Shown here: piece after piece, positions 14,913 through 22,277 of the stretch | How positions within the stretch are numbered: position 1 is the stretch's first letter | Layout: every line of letters begins with the position of its first letter | Assembly: GCA_937923795.1 (NCBI GenBank) | Contig: CALDWI010000033.1 | Coordinates: 1 to 26,168 of the forward strand | Direction of reading: 5' to 3' | Source: an uncultured Collinsella sp. | GTDB lineage: Bacteria; Actinomycetota; Coriobacteriia; Coriobacteriales; Coriobacteriaceae | Length of the DNA: 26,168 nt | Notes under the pieces: model-generated | Database searches by the model: none | Told to the model about the DNA's origin: nothing | The model's input: the letters and a program-made list of their open reading frames with translations, nothing else | Position numbers and translations under genes: made by a program

Positions 14913-15974
14913 CTACTCGGCGTCGGCGAAGCCGTTGGGGTTATGGCTCTGCCAGTTCCAACTATCGCGGCACATGTCCGCGATGTCGTACTGGGCCTTC
15001 CAGCCCATCATGCGCTCGGCCTTGGAGGCATCGCACCAGTTGGCGGCGATGTCGCCGGCGCGGCGCTCGCGGATCACGTAGGGCAGCTCCTTGCCGCAGG
15101 CCTTGGAGAAGGCGGCGACGACCTCGAGCACCGAGGTGCCGGTGCCGGTGCCCAGGTTAAAGATCTCGACGCCGGTTTTGCCGTTCATCCAGTTGAGGGC
15201 GGCAACGTGACCAGATGCCAGGTCGCACACGTGGATGTAGTCGCGCACGCCGGTGCCGTCGGGGGTGGGGTAGTCGTTGCCAAAGACCTGAACGGCCTCG
15301 AGCTTGCCCACGGCGACCTGGGCGACATAGGGAACCAGGTTGTTGGGGATGCCCTTGGGGTCCTCGCCGATCAGGCCTGACGGATGGGCACCGATGGGGT
15401 TGAAGTAACGGAGCAGCACGACGTCCCACTCGGGGTCGGCGGTGTGGACATCCATGAGGATCTGCTCAATCATCCACTTGGTCCAACCGTAGGGGTTGGT
15501 CGCGGGCTTCTTGGGATCTTCCTCGGTGACAGGCGGATTGTCCGGATCGCCGTAGACGGTCGAGGAGCTCGAGAAGATGATGGACTTGCAGCCATGGTTG
15601 CGCATGACGTCAATGAGCACCAGGGTGTTCTCGATGTTGTTGTGGTAGTACTCGACGGGCTTGCTCACCGATTCGCCGACGGCCTTAAAGCCGGCGAAGT
15701 GGATGACGCGGTCGATCTGGTGGGTATCGAAGATCTTGTTCATTGCATCGCGGTCGAGTACGTTGGCCTCGTAGAAAGTGAGGTTCTTGGCGGCCTCGTC
15801 GCCCACAATGGTTTTGACGCGGTCGATGGCGACGGCGCTGGAGTTGGAGAGGTCATCGACGACGACAACCTGGTAGCCGCCCTCGAGCAGCTGAACGACG
15901 GTGTGGGAACCGATGAAGCCGGCACCGCCGGTAACGAGGACGCAGGTGTCTTTGGGGTCGAGTGCTTGGGACAT
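14913..15974 (-). CDS. galE: UDP-glucose 4-epimerase
   Basis: The enzyme interconverts UDP-glucose and UDP-galactose using bound NAD. The 353-residue protein is an extended short-chain dehydrogenase. The nucleotide-binding motif GGAGFIG is at residues 16-22, VVDDLSN follows the second strand, and the catalytic serine region FSSSSTVYG (135-142) comes before the Tyr162-x3-Lys166 pair in PYGWTK. C-terminal blocks YFNPIGAHPSG and YIHVCDLASGH are those of bacterial GalE. ATG 15974 is chosen because TAGGAGA lies six bases upstream and the Rossmann motif then starts at the usual distance; the frame stays open further upstream without similarity. It stands alone between two terminators and links galactose use to cell-envelope sugar supply. 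Confidence 0.96.
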   Translation of the reverse strand: MSQALDPKDTCVLVTGGAGFIGSHTVVQLLEGGYQVVVVDDLSNSSAVAIDRVKTIVGDEAAKNLTFYEANVLDRDAMNKIFDTHQIDRVIHFAGFKAVGESVSKPVEYYHNNIENTLVLIDVMRNHGCKSIIFSSSSTVYGDPDNPPVTEEDPKKPATNPYGWTKWMIEQILMDVHTADPEWDVVLLRYFNPIGAHPSGLIGEDPKGIPNNLVPYVAQVAVGKLEAVQVFGNDYPTPDGTGVRDYIHVCDLASGHVAALNWMNGKTGVEIFNLGTGTGTSVLEVVAAFSKACGKELPYVIRERRAGDIAANWCDASKAERMMGWKAQYDIADMCRDSWNWQSHNPNGFADAE

Positions 15975-16240
15975 GTAGTCTCCTATCGAATCAGGAACAC
16001 TTCTTGAGGGGAGTATAGCGCAGCTAGGTGCGGTGCAACTGTTTGACACAATGAAGAGCAGAGCAATGATAACGTGCTCATAGGACGGGAATGCATAACG
16101 GTTCATGGTAGTTCCAGGCTGTGCGCATGCCGCCGGCCGTGCGGTTTTCTGCCGTTCGTGGAAATCGTTGGGATGCGTCGGATGTACGGTAATATGTATG
16201 TCTTGAGCGACATATAAACAAAACATGTAACGGAGTACAT
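15975..16240. promoter_or_regulatory. Divergent intergenic region between galE and the cell-wall hydrolase
   Basis: This 266-bp stretch holds no convincing gene. For the rightward gene, TTGGGA (16168-16173), a 16-bp spacer and TAATAT (16190-16195) form a plausible promoter. An inverted repeat TATGTC-ttgagc-GACATA (16197-16202 with 16209-16214) lies at the expected transcription start and could be an operator. No clear galE promoter was identified by eye. Confidence 0.4.
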
Positions 16241-17446
16241 ATGTCACCAAACAGCGATTCCATCTTTACTCAGGAGCTCTCGCGCCGCATCGCCCTCAAG
16301 GCCCTGTTCGGTGCCGCTTCTGCTGCAGTTCTTTTTGGCCTGCCTGCCCGCGCCCATGCTGCCGAGGCCAGCCAGGAAACCACCGACAAGCTGAATGCCG
16401 CCCAGGCCAAGCTCGACGAGGTCCAGGCCCAGCTTGATAGCATCGCTAACGAGTATGCGGCGCTCGCTAACAAGAACGCTCAGACACTCAACGATATCGA
16501 GGGCGTTCAGGGTCAGATCGACGACACCCAGGAGCAGATCGACACCAAGAAGTCGGAGCTCAAGAAGAAGCGTAACGAGCTTTCCGATCGCGTGGCGGCA
16601 AGCTACAAGTCGGGTGGCACCAATATCCTGTCGTTGCTGCTCGCTTCTGGTTCGTTTGAGGAGCTCGTCGCCAACGCACATTACGTCGAGAAGATCAACA
16701 AGAGCGACCGTGACGCCATCGAGGACATCCAGACCATCCAGCAAGAGCTCGATACACAGAAGTCCGAGCTCGAGTCGCAAAAAGCCGACTTGGAGAAGCT
16801 CAAGGACCAGCAGACTGCTCAGATGCGGGATATGCAGGCCAAGCAGCAGGAGGTCCAGACGGTTCTGAACGGCCTCTCCGACGATGTCAAGGAGCTCATG
16901 GCCCAGCGCGATTCCGAGATTCTTGCTGCCGCCCAGGCCGAGGAGGCTGCCAAGAAGGCTGCCGCTGCCGCGGCTGCCGCAAACAAGAACAATTCCTACT
17001 CGGGTGGTTCAAGTTCGGGTGGCGGTTCGTATGCGCCCGGAACTCCGCAACAGAATGCCGGTTCGGGCAAGCAGCAGGCCGTCGTCAACGCGTGCTACTC
17101 CACGCCCTCGCCTGGCCAGAACTGGTGCGCGGCGTGGGTCACCAATGTCTTCCGCAACGCCGGCGTTGGCTACTTTGGCGGTAACGCGTGCGATATGTTT
17201 AACGCATGGTGCTATAGCTCCGATCGTTCGGCGCTGCAGGTGGGCATGATCGTGGCCGACTCCTCGCATAGCGGTACTGGCATGCCGGGTCTGATCTATG
17301 GCCACGTGGGCATCTACGTTGGCGGCGGCATCGTTATGAGTAACGAGGGCGCCATCACGTCGAGGTCGCTTGACTCGTTCATTGGGTTCTACGGCACTGG
17401 CTCTGGCGTGCGCTGGGGCTGGCTCGGCGGTATTGCGCTGTCGTAA
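16241..17446 (+). CDS. Secreted coiled-coil CHAP/NlpC-type peptidoglycan hydrolase
   Basis: The 401-residue exported protein probably cuts peptidoglycan during growth or division. The signal region contains a twin arginine (SRRIALK) before a hydrophobic stretch and a cleavage site after AHA, so Tat export is likely. Residues about 40-245 form a long coiled coil like the PcsB/RipC class, interrupted by a helical segment ILSLLLASGSFEELVANAHYV. An Ala-rich then Ser/Gly-rich linker leads to a C-terminal cysteine peptidase-amidase of the CHAP/NlpC fold. Its catalytic Cys296 is in NWCAAWVTNVFR and His355 is in GHVGIYVGGG. GGAG precedes ATG 16241. The coiled coil may keep the enzyme inactive until FtsEX-like partners engage; that is inferred from PcsB. 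The exact bond cut cannot be told. Confidence 0.9.
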   Translation: MSPNSDSIFTQELSRRIALKALFGAASAAVLFGLPARAHAAEASQETTDKLNAAQAKLDEVQAQLDSIANEYAALANKNAQTLNDIEGVQGQIDDTQEQIDTKKSELKKKRNELSDRVAASYKSGGTNILSLLLASGSFEELVANAHYVEKINKSDRDAIEDIQTIQQELDTQKSELESQKADLEKLKDQQTAQMRDMQAKQQEVQTVLNGLSDDVKELMAQRDSEILAAAQAEEAAKKAAAAAAAANKNNSYSGGSSSGGGSYAPGTPQQNAGSGKQQAVVNACYSTPSPGQNWCAAWVTNVFRNAGVGYFGGNACDMFNAWCYSSDRSALQVGMIVADSSHSGTGMPGLIYGHVGIYVGGGIVMSNEGAITSRSLDSFIGFYGTGSGVRWGWLGGIALS

Positions 17447-17454
17447 AGCCGACT

Positions 17455-17590
17455 GGGCCGCGTGCCCGCCCGCAATATATTTGATTGCCTGCTCGGGCAG
17501 TCCTGCGCAAGACGAAGGCCACATTAAGTGGCCTTCTTTGCGTGCGGAACTCGCGATCAATCAAATATATTGCGGGCGGGCACGCGGCCC
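17455..17590. repeat. MITE-like element: 33-bp perfect inverted repeats around 70 bp
   Basis: Positions 17455-17487 and 17558-17590 are perfect inverted complements over 33 bp. They contain the unusual mix GCCCGCCCGCAATATATTTG. The 70-bp interior carries its own hairpin. No obvious target-site duplication flanks the element, and no coding sequence is inside. It starts nine bases after the hydrolase stop codon, so it also forms that gene's 3' end. Confidence 0.8.
17514..17540 (+). terminator. Hairpin terminator inside the inverted-repeat element
   Basis: The stem GAAGGCCAC/GTGGCCTTC (17514-17522 with 17528-17536) has a five-base loop and is followed by TTTG. A further CGCAA/TTGCG pairing extends it outward. 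It probably ends the hydrolase transcript. Confidence 0.7.
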
Positions 17591-17642
17591 TCTCGGGTTC
17601 GGGGCGCGACACACCGGACTGGTTGTCTGATATAAAGAAAGT

Positions 17643-17668
17643 GAAGGCCCCTTTCGGGGCCTTCTTTG
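17643..17668. terminator. Bidirectional terminator at the 3' end of murB
   Basis: The stem GAAGGCCCC/GGGGCCTTC (17643-17651 with 17656-17664) has a four-base loop. TTTCTTT follows on the minus strand and TTTGTT on the plus strand. It lies directly after the murB stop. Confidence 0.8.
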
Positions 17669-18631
17669 TTAGAGGAATTCGCCTACTCGGTGGACTTCGG
17701 GTTCTAGGTCTACGTTGAACTGCTCTTTGACGGTTGCTTGGATGTGGCGGATGAGTTCGTCGACGTCGGCTGCGGTGGCGTGGTCGGCGTTGACGATGAA
17801 GCCGCAGTGTTTTTCGCTCACCTGGGCACCGCCGACCGCGTGGCCGCGCAAACCGGCGTCCATGATGAGCTTGCCGGCAAAGTGGCCCTCGGGGCGCTTG
17901 AAAGTGGAGCCGGCGCTCGGCATGTCGAGCGGCTGCTTGTCCTCGCGGCGCTGACGGTAGTCGTCCATGTCGGCCTTGATCATCGCGGCGTTGCCCGGGG
18001 CGAGATTGAAGGTGGCCGAAAGCACGATGAAGCCGTCGTCGGCGATGCGGCTCTTGCGATAACCCAGGTTGAGCTCGTCGACATCGAACTCGATGATATT
18101 GCCACTGCCGCGGGTGCCGTCGTCGAGCATGCGAGCGGGCTTGTAGACGCGTACAGATTCCAGCACATCGGCCATGCAGGCACCGTAGGCACCGGCGTTC
18201 ATGTAGCAGGCGCCGCCGACCGATCCAGGGATACCCGAGATGGGCTCCATGCCGGTGAGGTCGGCCTCGGCTGCTGCCGCGGCGACATCGGAAAGCAAGG
18301 CGCCGGCTGCCGCCGTGACGTGCGTGCCATCGACGGTGATGTCGGAGAGGCCTTCGCCCAGCGCCACGACGACACCACGGATGCCCTTGTCGCCAACGAG
18401 CAAGTCGGAGCCGTTGCCCACGATGGTAAGCGGCAGATCGCAGCGATAGCAGGTATCGAGCGTGGCGACGAGGCCCTGCTCGGTGTCGGGTGTGACAAAG
18501 ACATCGGCCGGGCCGCCGATCTTAAACGTGGTGTGCTCGCGCATGGGCTCGCTCATGAGTACGTTGTCCTCGCCGGCAACGCCAGCGAGCGCGCAGAGCA
18601 GGTCCTCGTTAAAAAAGTCGTTCTCGTGCAT
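17669..18631 (-). CDS. murB: UDP-N-acetylenolpyruvoylglucosamine reductase
   Basis: The flavoenzyme reduces the enolpyruvyl group to give UDP-N-acetylmuramic acid in peptidoglycan synthesis, using NADPH. The 320-residue protein shows the FAD-binding signatures FKIGGPAD (36-43), GNGSDLL (72-78) and SGIPGSVGGACYMNAGAYG (132-150). Tyr191 in GYRKS marks the loop-containing type I class, the proton-donating Ser242 is in AGSTFKRPEG, and Glu312 is in LEPEV. ATG 18631 is used because an AAGGCGGA site lies upstream and homology begins there; the frame continues open upstream for 33 codons without similarity. It is divergent from the LacI-family gene and appears monocistronic. Confidence 0.95.
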   Translation of the reverse strand: MHENDFFNEDLLCALAGVAGEDNVLMSEPMREHTTFKIGGPADVFVTPDTEQGLVATLDTCYRCDLPLTIVGNGSDLLVGDKGIRGVVVALGEGLSDITVDGTHVTAAAGALLSDVAAAAAEADLTGMEPISGIPGSVGGACYMNAGAYGACMADVLESVRVYKPARMLDDGTRGSGNIIEFDVDELNLGYRKSRIADDGFIVLSATFNLAPGNAAMIKADMDDYRQRREDKQPLDMPSAGSTFKRPEGHFAGKLIMDAGLRGHAVGGAQVSEKHCGFIVNADHATAADVDELIRHIQATVKEQFNVDLEPEVHRVGEFL

Positions 18632-18814
18632 GCGAATATCCGCCTTTTGGTGGTTGTTGACATCAATCGATTGCAATATACCCCACCTGGACGGATTTGG
18701 TGCGCTGGCGGCGATAAAACAGCCGTCCACCGGATTGGTAAAGTGTTTATCACCGAGGTAGATGGGCAGTCGCTATACTTTCAAGAGATTGCGCGTAAAC
18801 CCGGAAGGAGCGAG

Positions 18815-19843
18815 ATGGCCAACAAAGTCACCCTCAAGCAGATCGCCCAGGAGGTGGGGCTTTCCCCTTCGTCGGTTTCGCTTGTACTCAATAATCGGCC
18901 CTGTCGCATCTCGGAAGAAAACCGCAAGCTCATCAAGGAGGTTGCGGCGCGCAACCACTATGTTCCTAACCAGATCGCGCGCAGTCTGGTCATGCGCGAG
19001 TCGCGTACGCTGGGCCTTATCGTTCCCAATATCGAGAGCCGCTTTTTTGCCTCGCTCGCCGGCAGCTTGGAAAAGCGCTGTCGCGAGGACGGCTATGCAC
19101 TCTTTATTACCAGCTCGGGTGGAAGCGCCGATGACGATCTGGAACTGCTACGCCAGCTGGTGACGCGCGGCGTCGATGGTGTGTTCCTGGTCGTGGGCGA
19201 CGAGTTCTCCGACGATCGCGCCCTGCGCGAGGAAGTGAGCCATCTGCCTATCCCTGCCGTGATGGTCGACCGCGCCATTGAGGGCCTCGAGTGCGACAAG
19301 GTGATGTTCGACCACGAGATGGGTGGCTACATGGCCACCCGCTATCTGATCGAGCAAGGCCACCGTCGCATCGCCTGTCTGGTTAACGCGCGTCGCTCCA
19401 ATACGGGTCGCAAACGACTCGCCGGTTACGAACGCGCGCTGCGCGAGGTGGGGCTGCCCATCGACGCGCGCCTGGAGTTTGAGAGCGAATATTACATCCC
19501 GAGTGCCTATGAGGCCTCGGAGGCTGTGCTTGCAACCGATGCCACCGCCGTGTTCGCAAGCTCGGACAACATTGCCCTCGGTTTGCTCAAGCGCTTGCAC
19601 GAGATGGGGAAGAGCATCCCGGGCGATATCTCGGTCGTAAGCTATGACAACTCGGCGGCCGACGTTCTCTTTGAGCCGGCACTGACCGCGATTGAGCAGG
19701 ATCCTGGTGTTCTCGCGGAGCATGCTTTTGGCTGCATGTCCAAGCGTCTTGCCGGTAGGGGCGGTAGACGTGCCGAAGAGGTCGTTCTGGAGCCGGCGCT
19801 TATCGTGAAGGGCAGCGTGCTTAACCTTACCGAATATAGCTAA
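18815..19843 (+). CDS. LacI-family transcriptional regulator
   Basis: The 342-residue regulator has an N-terminal LacI helix-turn-helix (VTLKQIAQEVGLSPSSVSLVLN, residues about 5-26), a hinge helix near NQIARSL, and a periplasmic-binding-like effector domain from about residue 60 (RTLGLIVPNIESRFFASL) to the end. A C-terminal DISVVSYDNS and an AIFAS-like segment (AVFASSDNIALGLLKRL) are typical. GGAAGGAG precedes ATG 18815 by four bases. A TATACT box (18774-18779) may be its -10. No sugar gene lies beside it: murB is upstream and divergent, and an unknown gene is downstream. Its target and ligand are therefore unknown, though a sugar effector is usual. Confidence 0.92.
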   Translation: MANKVTLKQIAQEVGLSPSSVSLVLNNRPCRISEENRKLIKEVAARNHYVPNQIARSLVMRESRTLGLIVPNIESRFFASLAGSLEKRCREDGYALFITSSGGSADDDLELLRQLVTRGVDGVFLVVGDEFSDDRALREEVSHLPIPAVMVDRAIEGLECDKVMFDHEMGGYMATRYLIEQGHRRIACLVNARRSNTGRKRLAGYERALREVGLPIDARLEFESEYYIPSAYEASEAVLATDATAVFASSDNIALGLLKRLHEMGKSIPGDISVVSYDNSAADVLFEPALTAIEQDPGVLAEHAFGCMSKRLAGRGGRRAEEVVLEPALIVKGSVLNLTEYS

Positions 19844-19897
19844 GCGCACTTGTTTGTTTGCATAGATTGCATGCGGAGCGTCCGCTATTTGCCGGCG

Positions 19898-19970
19898 GGG
19901 CCGGGGCGCCTGCTTTGTTTTGAGAAGTTCGCGAAGCCCACCTCTCAAAACAAAGCAGGCACCCCGGCCC
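19898..19970. repeat. Long hairpin, 28-bp arms with one mismatch
   Basis: Positions 19898-19925 and 19943-19970 pair over 28 bp with one C/A mismatch. They enclose 17 bases with a TTCGCGAA core. No T-run follows. It occupies the 248-bp gap between the LacI-type gene and the next gene, which otherwise shows nothing clear. It may end transcription or be a remnant of a mobile repeat. Confidence 0.7.
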
Positions 19971-20091
19971 TCGTCCGTAAGCTCTTCCGCTGGGCGAGCC
20001 ATAGACGCCGCGCACCGATCTACTAAAGCATGAGCTTGAAATTGGTGCTATATTCGGCTTGAGTTGTTTAATGCTAGTACGGGAGGCTGAT

Positions 20092-20580
20092 ATGGGGCTG
20101 TTCAAGAAGAAAAACCCGCAGGATGCCTTTGATCCCGATGTGTTTACCATCACGGATACGATTTTGGACCCGCCGCGGTTTACGTTTTTGCCGGCTATCT
20201 ACCAGGATGCCACGCGTCGCAAGTGGGCCGTGCATCAGCGCGGCGGCGAGCCGAAGATTTTTGACTATGCGGACGTGTTGCAGTGCGAAGTGGCCGAGGC
20301 GGGCGATCCGGAGGCCGAGGAAGTGGTCTCAAAACAGGAATTTGCCCAGCGTATCCTGGCAAATCCTGCCAAGGCGGCGAAAATAAACGCTGCCAAGCGT
20401 AATATGTGTCTTGGTATGGGCGTTGTTGTGGCGGTTCAGACGGGAAAAGACGAGGTTTCCAAATTAGAGATTCCCGTTATGACCGACGAAGTCAAACGCG
20501 ATTCAAGTCTATATAAGTCGTATCGGAATGTTGCCGAGAAGATCAAGGCCGAATTTGATGCCATGGGAGGGCTGGTCTAA
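20092..20580 (+). CDS. Conserved-looking small protein of unknown function
   Basis: This 162-residue soluble protein has no signal peptide or membrane segment, and I do not recognise the family with confidence. It begins MGLFKKKNPQ, then has a segment (KWAVHQRGGEPKIFDYADVLQCEV, about residues 43-66) resembling the small PH-like beta modules found in DUF4428/SHOCT-type proteins, and an alpha-helical lysine-rich tail ending in KIKAEFDAMGGLV. ATG 20092 is preceded by GGGAGG six bases upstream; a TTG at 20059 in the same frame is less likely because it lies next to a TATATT box. It lies 38 bp before the first GntR gene and could be co-transcribed with it. Function unknown. Confidence 0.75.
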   Translation: MGLFKKKNPQDAFDPDVFTITDTILDPPRFTFLPAIYQDATRRKWAVHQRGGEPKIFDYADVLQCEVAEAGDPEAEEVVSKQEFAQRILANPAKAAKINAAKRNMCLGMGVVVAVQTGKDEVSKLEIPVMTDEVKRDSSLYKSYRNVAEKIKAEFDAMGGLV

Positions 20581-20618
20581 TTTTGGCGGCATACGTTTCT
20601 GAATGAGGAGTCTGTGTA

Positions 20619-21386
20619 ATGGCAGGCGAATCTTATGCAATTCCCCCCAAAGATCGTGCTGTTGAGGGAATTCTTTGGTATATCCAGCACCACCAGCTTG
20701 CCGGCGGCGATCGCCTGCCGGCCGAGCGCGTGCTGTGCGAAGAGATCGGCGTTTCGCGCACGGCGTTGCGCGCCGGTATCACGCGGCTCATCTCGTGTGG
20801 AACGCTCGAGAGCCGTCGCGGATCGGGTACGTATGTGTGCCCTCCCAAGCCGCTGAACATCTTCCAGGAAACGTATAACTTCTCCGATGCTGTGCGGACT
20901 GCCGGCCTGCACCCCTCTTCTCGTCTGGTTTCCACCGGGACCATCGAGGCGGATGAGGCACTTGCCGACAAGCTTGGGGTGTCTGTAGGCGCTCCTTTGC
21001 TTCGCATGCAGCGCGTTCGACTTATTGAGGGCGAGCCGGCGTCAATCGAGACGGCTCACGTTAACCTGTCCCTGTGCCCATCGCTTATCGAGCACGATTT
21101 TGAGTGCGAGAGCCTTTACGATGTCTTGCTCAAAGAAGGTGGCGTGCGTGTTGAGCATGGACGTGAGCATATCTCCATCTCGCGTTTGAACGCCGAAGAG
21201 GCCGAGCTGCTCCAGCAAGAAGAGGGAACGCCGGTGTTCTATGAGAGCACGATCGAATTGGATAAGGACATGCGTTTTGTGGAGCATTGCAAATCGGTGA
21301 TTTTGCCCACAAAGCTCCGCTTTGCCGATAACGGCGAAGAGAACGGCATGAGGAGCGTGGCAGGTGAACAATGGCTGAAACAGTAG
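20619..21386 (+). CDS. GntR/HutC-family transcriptional regulator (first of an overlapping pair)
   Basis: The 255-residue regulator has a GntR winged helix at about residues 10-75 (LPAERVLCEEIGVSRTALRAGI, RRGSGTYV) and a UTRA ligand-binding domain at about 95-235. UTRA domains of this class bind phosphosugars or related compounds. Its 3' end overlaps the next regulator by 16 bp, so the two are translationally coupled. TGAGGAG lies upstream of ATG 20619. Given the operon that follows, a glycated amino-acid phosphate or glucosamine-like sugar phosphate is a plausible ligand; that is inference. Confidence 0.9.
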   Translation: MAGESYAIPPKDRAVEGILWYIQHHQLAGGDRLPAERVLCEEIGVSRTALRAGITRLISCGTLESRRGSGTYVCPPKPLNIFQETYNFSDAVRTAGLHPSSRLVSTGTIEADEALADKLGVSVGAPLLRMQRVRLIEGEPASIETAHVNLSLCPSLIEHDFECESLYDVLLKEGGVRVEHGREHISISRLNAEEAELLQQEEGTPVFYESTIELDKDMRFVEHCKSVILPTKLRFADNGEENGMRSVAGEQWLKQ

Positions 21387-22084
21387 ATGCCACCCCGGTC
21401 TATATGCGCATTCGACGCCGCATCGAGGAGCGTATCGAGCGCGGTATATATCCCACGGGTTCCATGATTCCGTCCGAAAAAGACCTCGCCGAGGAATTTG
21501 GTACGACACGCTTGACCATCCGAAGCGCTGTCGATGAGCTGGTTCGGCGCGGGCAGATTCGCCGTGTTCGGGGAAAAGGTGCCTTTGTGGCGCAGAAAGT
21601 ACCTGCTTTTTTTGAACGCACGGGCGGTTTCCGTGAATCGGTCCGTGCTTCGGGCGGCGAGCCGTCCGTCCGTATTCTCGCGCGTTCCAAGCGTTATGCG
21701 GGGCCATACTACGCCGACCTGTTTGGCATCGCCGAGGATGATTTGCTGTATTCGATTCGGCGTTTGAACTGCGTCAACGGCGACCCTGTATCGATTGAGA
21801 TGGCGTTCATCCCGTGCCTGCTGTTTCCAACCATCGAAGATATTGACGTGTCGGTCTTCAGTTTGTACGAGACCTATGAGATGCTGGGCCGAAAGCCAGT
21901 TATGGCACAGGAAAAGCTCGATATCGAAGCGCTGGGCGCGCGAGATGCCGGCCTGCTTGGACTGGAGCAGGGCGATCTTGCCTTGACGCTGGAGTGCGTA
22001 AGCTTCGATGCGGGCGGCCAAGCGATCGAGTACGTCAAATCGTTTAACCGCGGTGATACGGGTGGATATACCTATACGTACTAG
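21371..22084 (+). CDS. GntR/HutC-family transcriptional regulator (second of an overlapping pair)
   Basis: The 237-residue protein has the same layout as its neighbour: a winged helix at about residues 10-75 (IPSEKDLAEEFGTTRLTIRSAVDELVRRG, RGKGAFV) then a UTRA domain. The two proteins are clearly different in sequence, so this is not a recent duplication. The start at 21371 lies inside the preceding gene, with GGAGCGTGGCAGG as a possible ribosome-binding region. It faces a 193-bp control region and the deglycase-PTS operon, which it probably regulates. Confidence 0.9.
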   Translation: MAETVDATPVYMRIRRRIEERIERGIYPTGSMIPSEKDLAEEFGTTRLTIRSAVDELVRRGQIRRVRGKGAFVAQKVPAFFERTGGFRESVRASGGEPSVRILARSKRYAGPYYADLFGIAEDDLLYSIRRLNCVNGDPVSIEMAFIPCLLFPTIEDIDVSVFSLYETYEMLGRKPVMAQEKLDIEALGARDAGLLGLEQGDLALTLECVSFDAGGQAIEYVKSFNRGDTGGYTYTY

Positions 22085-22139
22085 CTGGTGTTTTGTGAAT
22101 AACGCCTGGGAAACTAACTAGTTTTGATCGTTGGGTCAG

Positions 22140-22151
22140 CTGTATATACAA
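22140..22151. promoter_or_regulatory. Candidate GntR/HutC operator, upstream site
   Basis: CTGTATATACAA matches 11 of 12 positions of the Bacillus TreR operator form TTGTATATACAA. It lies 127 bp upstream of the first deglycase gene. It could be bound by either of the paired GntR regulators just upstream or by the TreR-like protein. Confidence 0.4.
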
Positions 22152-22207
22152 CCTTACAGGGCCCAAAATCGACCGTTCGCCGAAGGGGATAAATTAATCG
22201 ACAGAGA

Positions 22208-22256
22208 GGTATCAAAAAGCCGTAACCTGTAACTGTGATTGGTATCAAATACTAAT
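22208..22256. promoter_or_regulatory. Candidate operator cluster before the deglycase-PTS operon
   Basis: GGTATCAAA occurs at 22208-22216 and again at 22241-22249, 33 bp apart, about three helical turns. The second copy is part of an imperfect palindrome ATTGGTAT-caa-ATACTAAT (22238-22256, seven of eight pairs). This is the size expected for a GntR dimer site, and it lies 21 bp before the deglycase start. Confidence 0.45.
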
Positions 22257-22277
22257 GATTTGTAACGAGGTGAGACG

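Noticed and set aside
15975..16250. Ninety-two-residue upstream extension of galE
   Set aside because: It has no similarity to epimerases and overlaps the divergent promoter region. ATG 15974 has a good ribosome-binding site and the Rossmann motif at the normal distance.
17738..18814. N-terminal extension of the LacI-family frame across murB
   Set aside because: The frame is open by chance opposite murB. The regulator's own start at 18815 has GGAAGGAG and begins directly with the helix-turn-helix.
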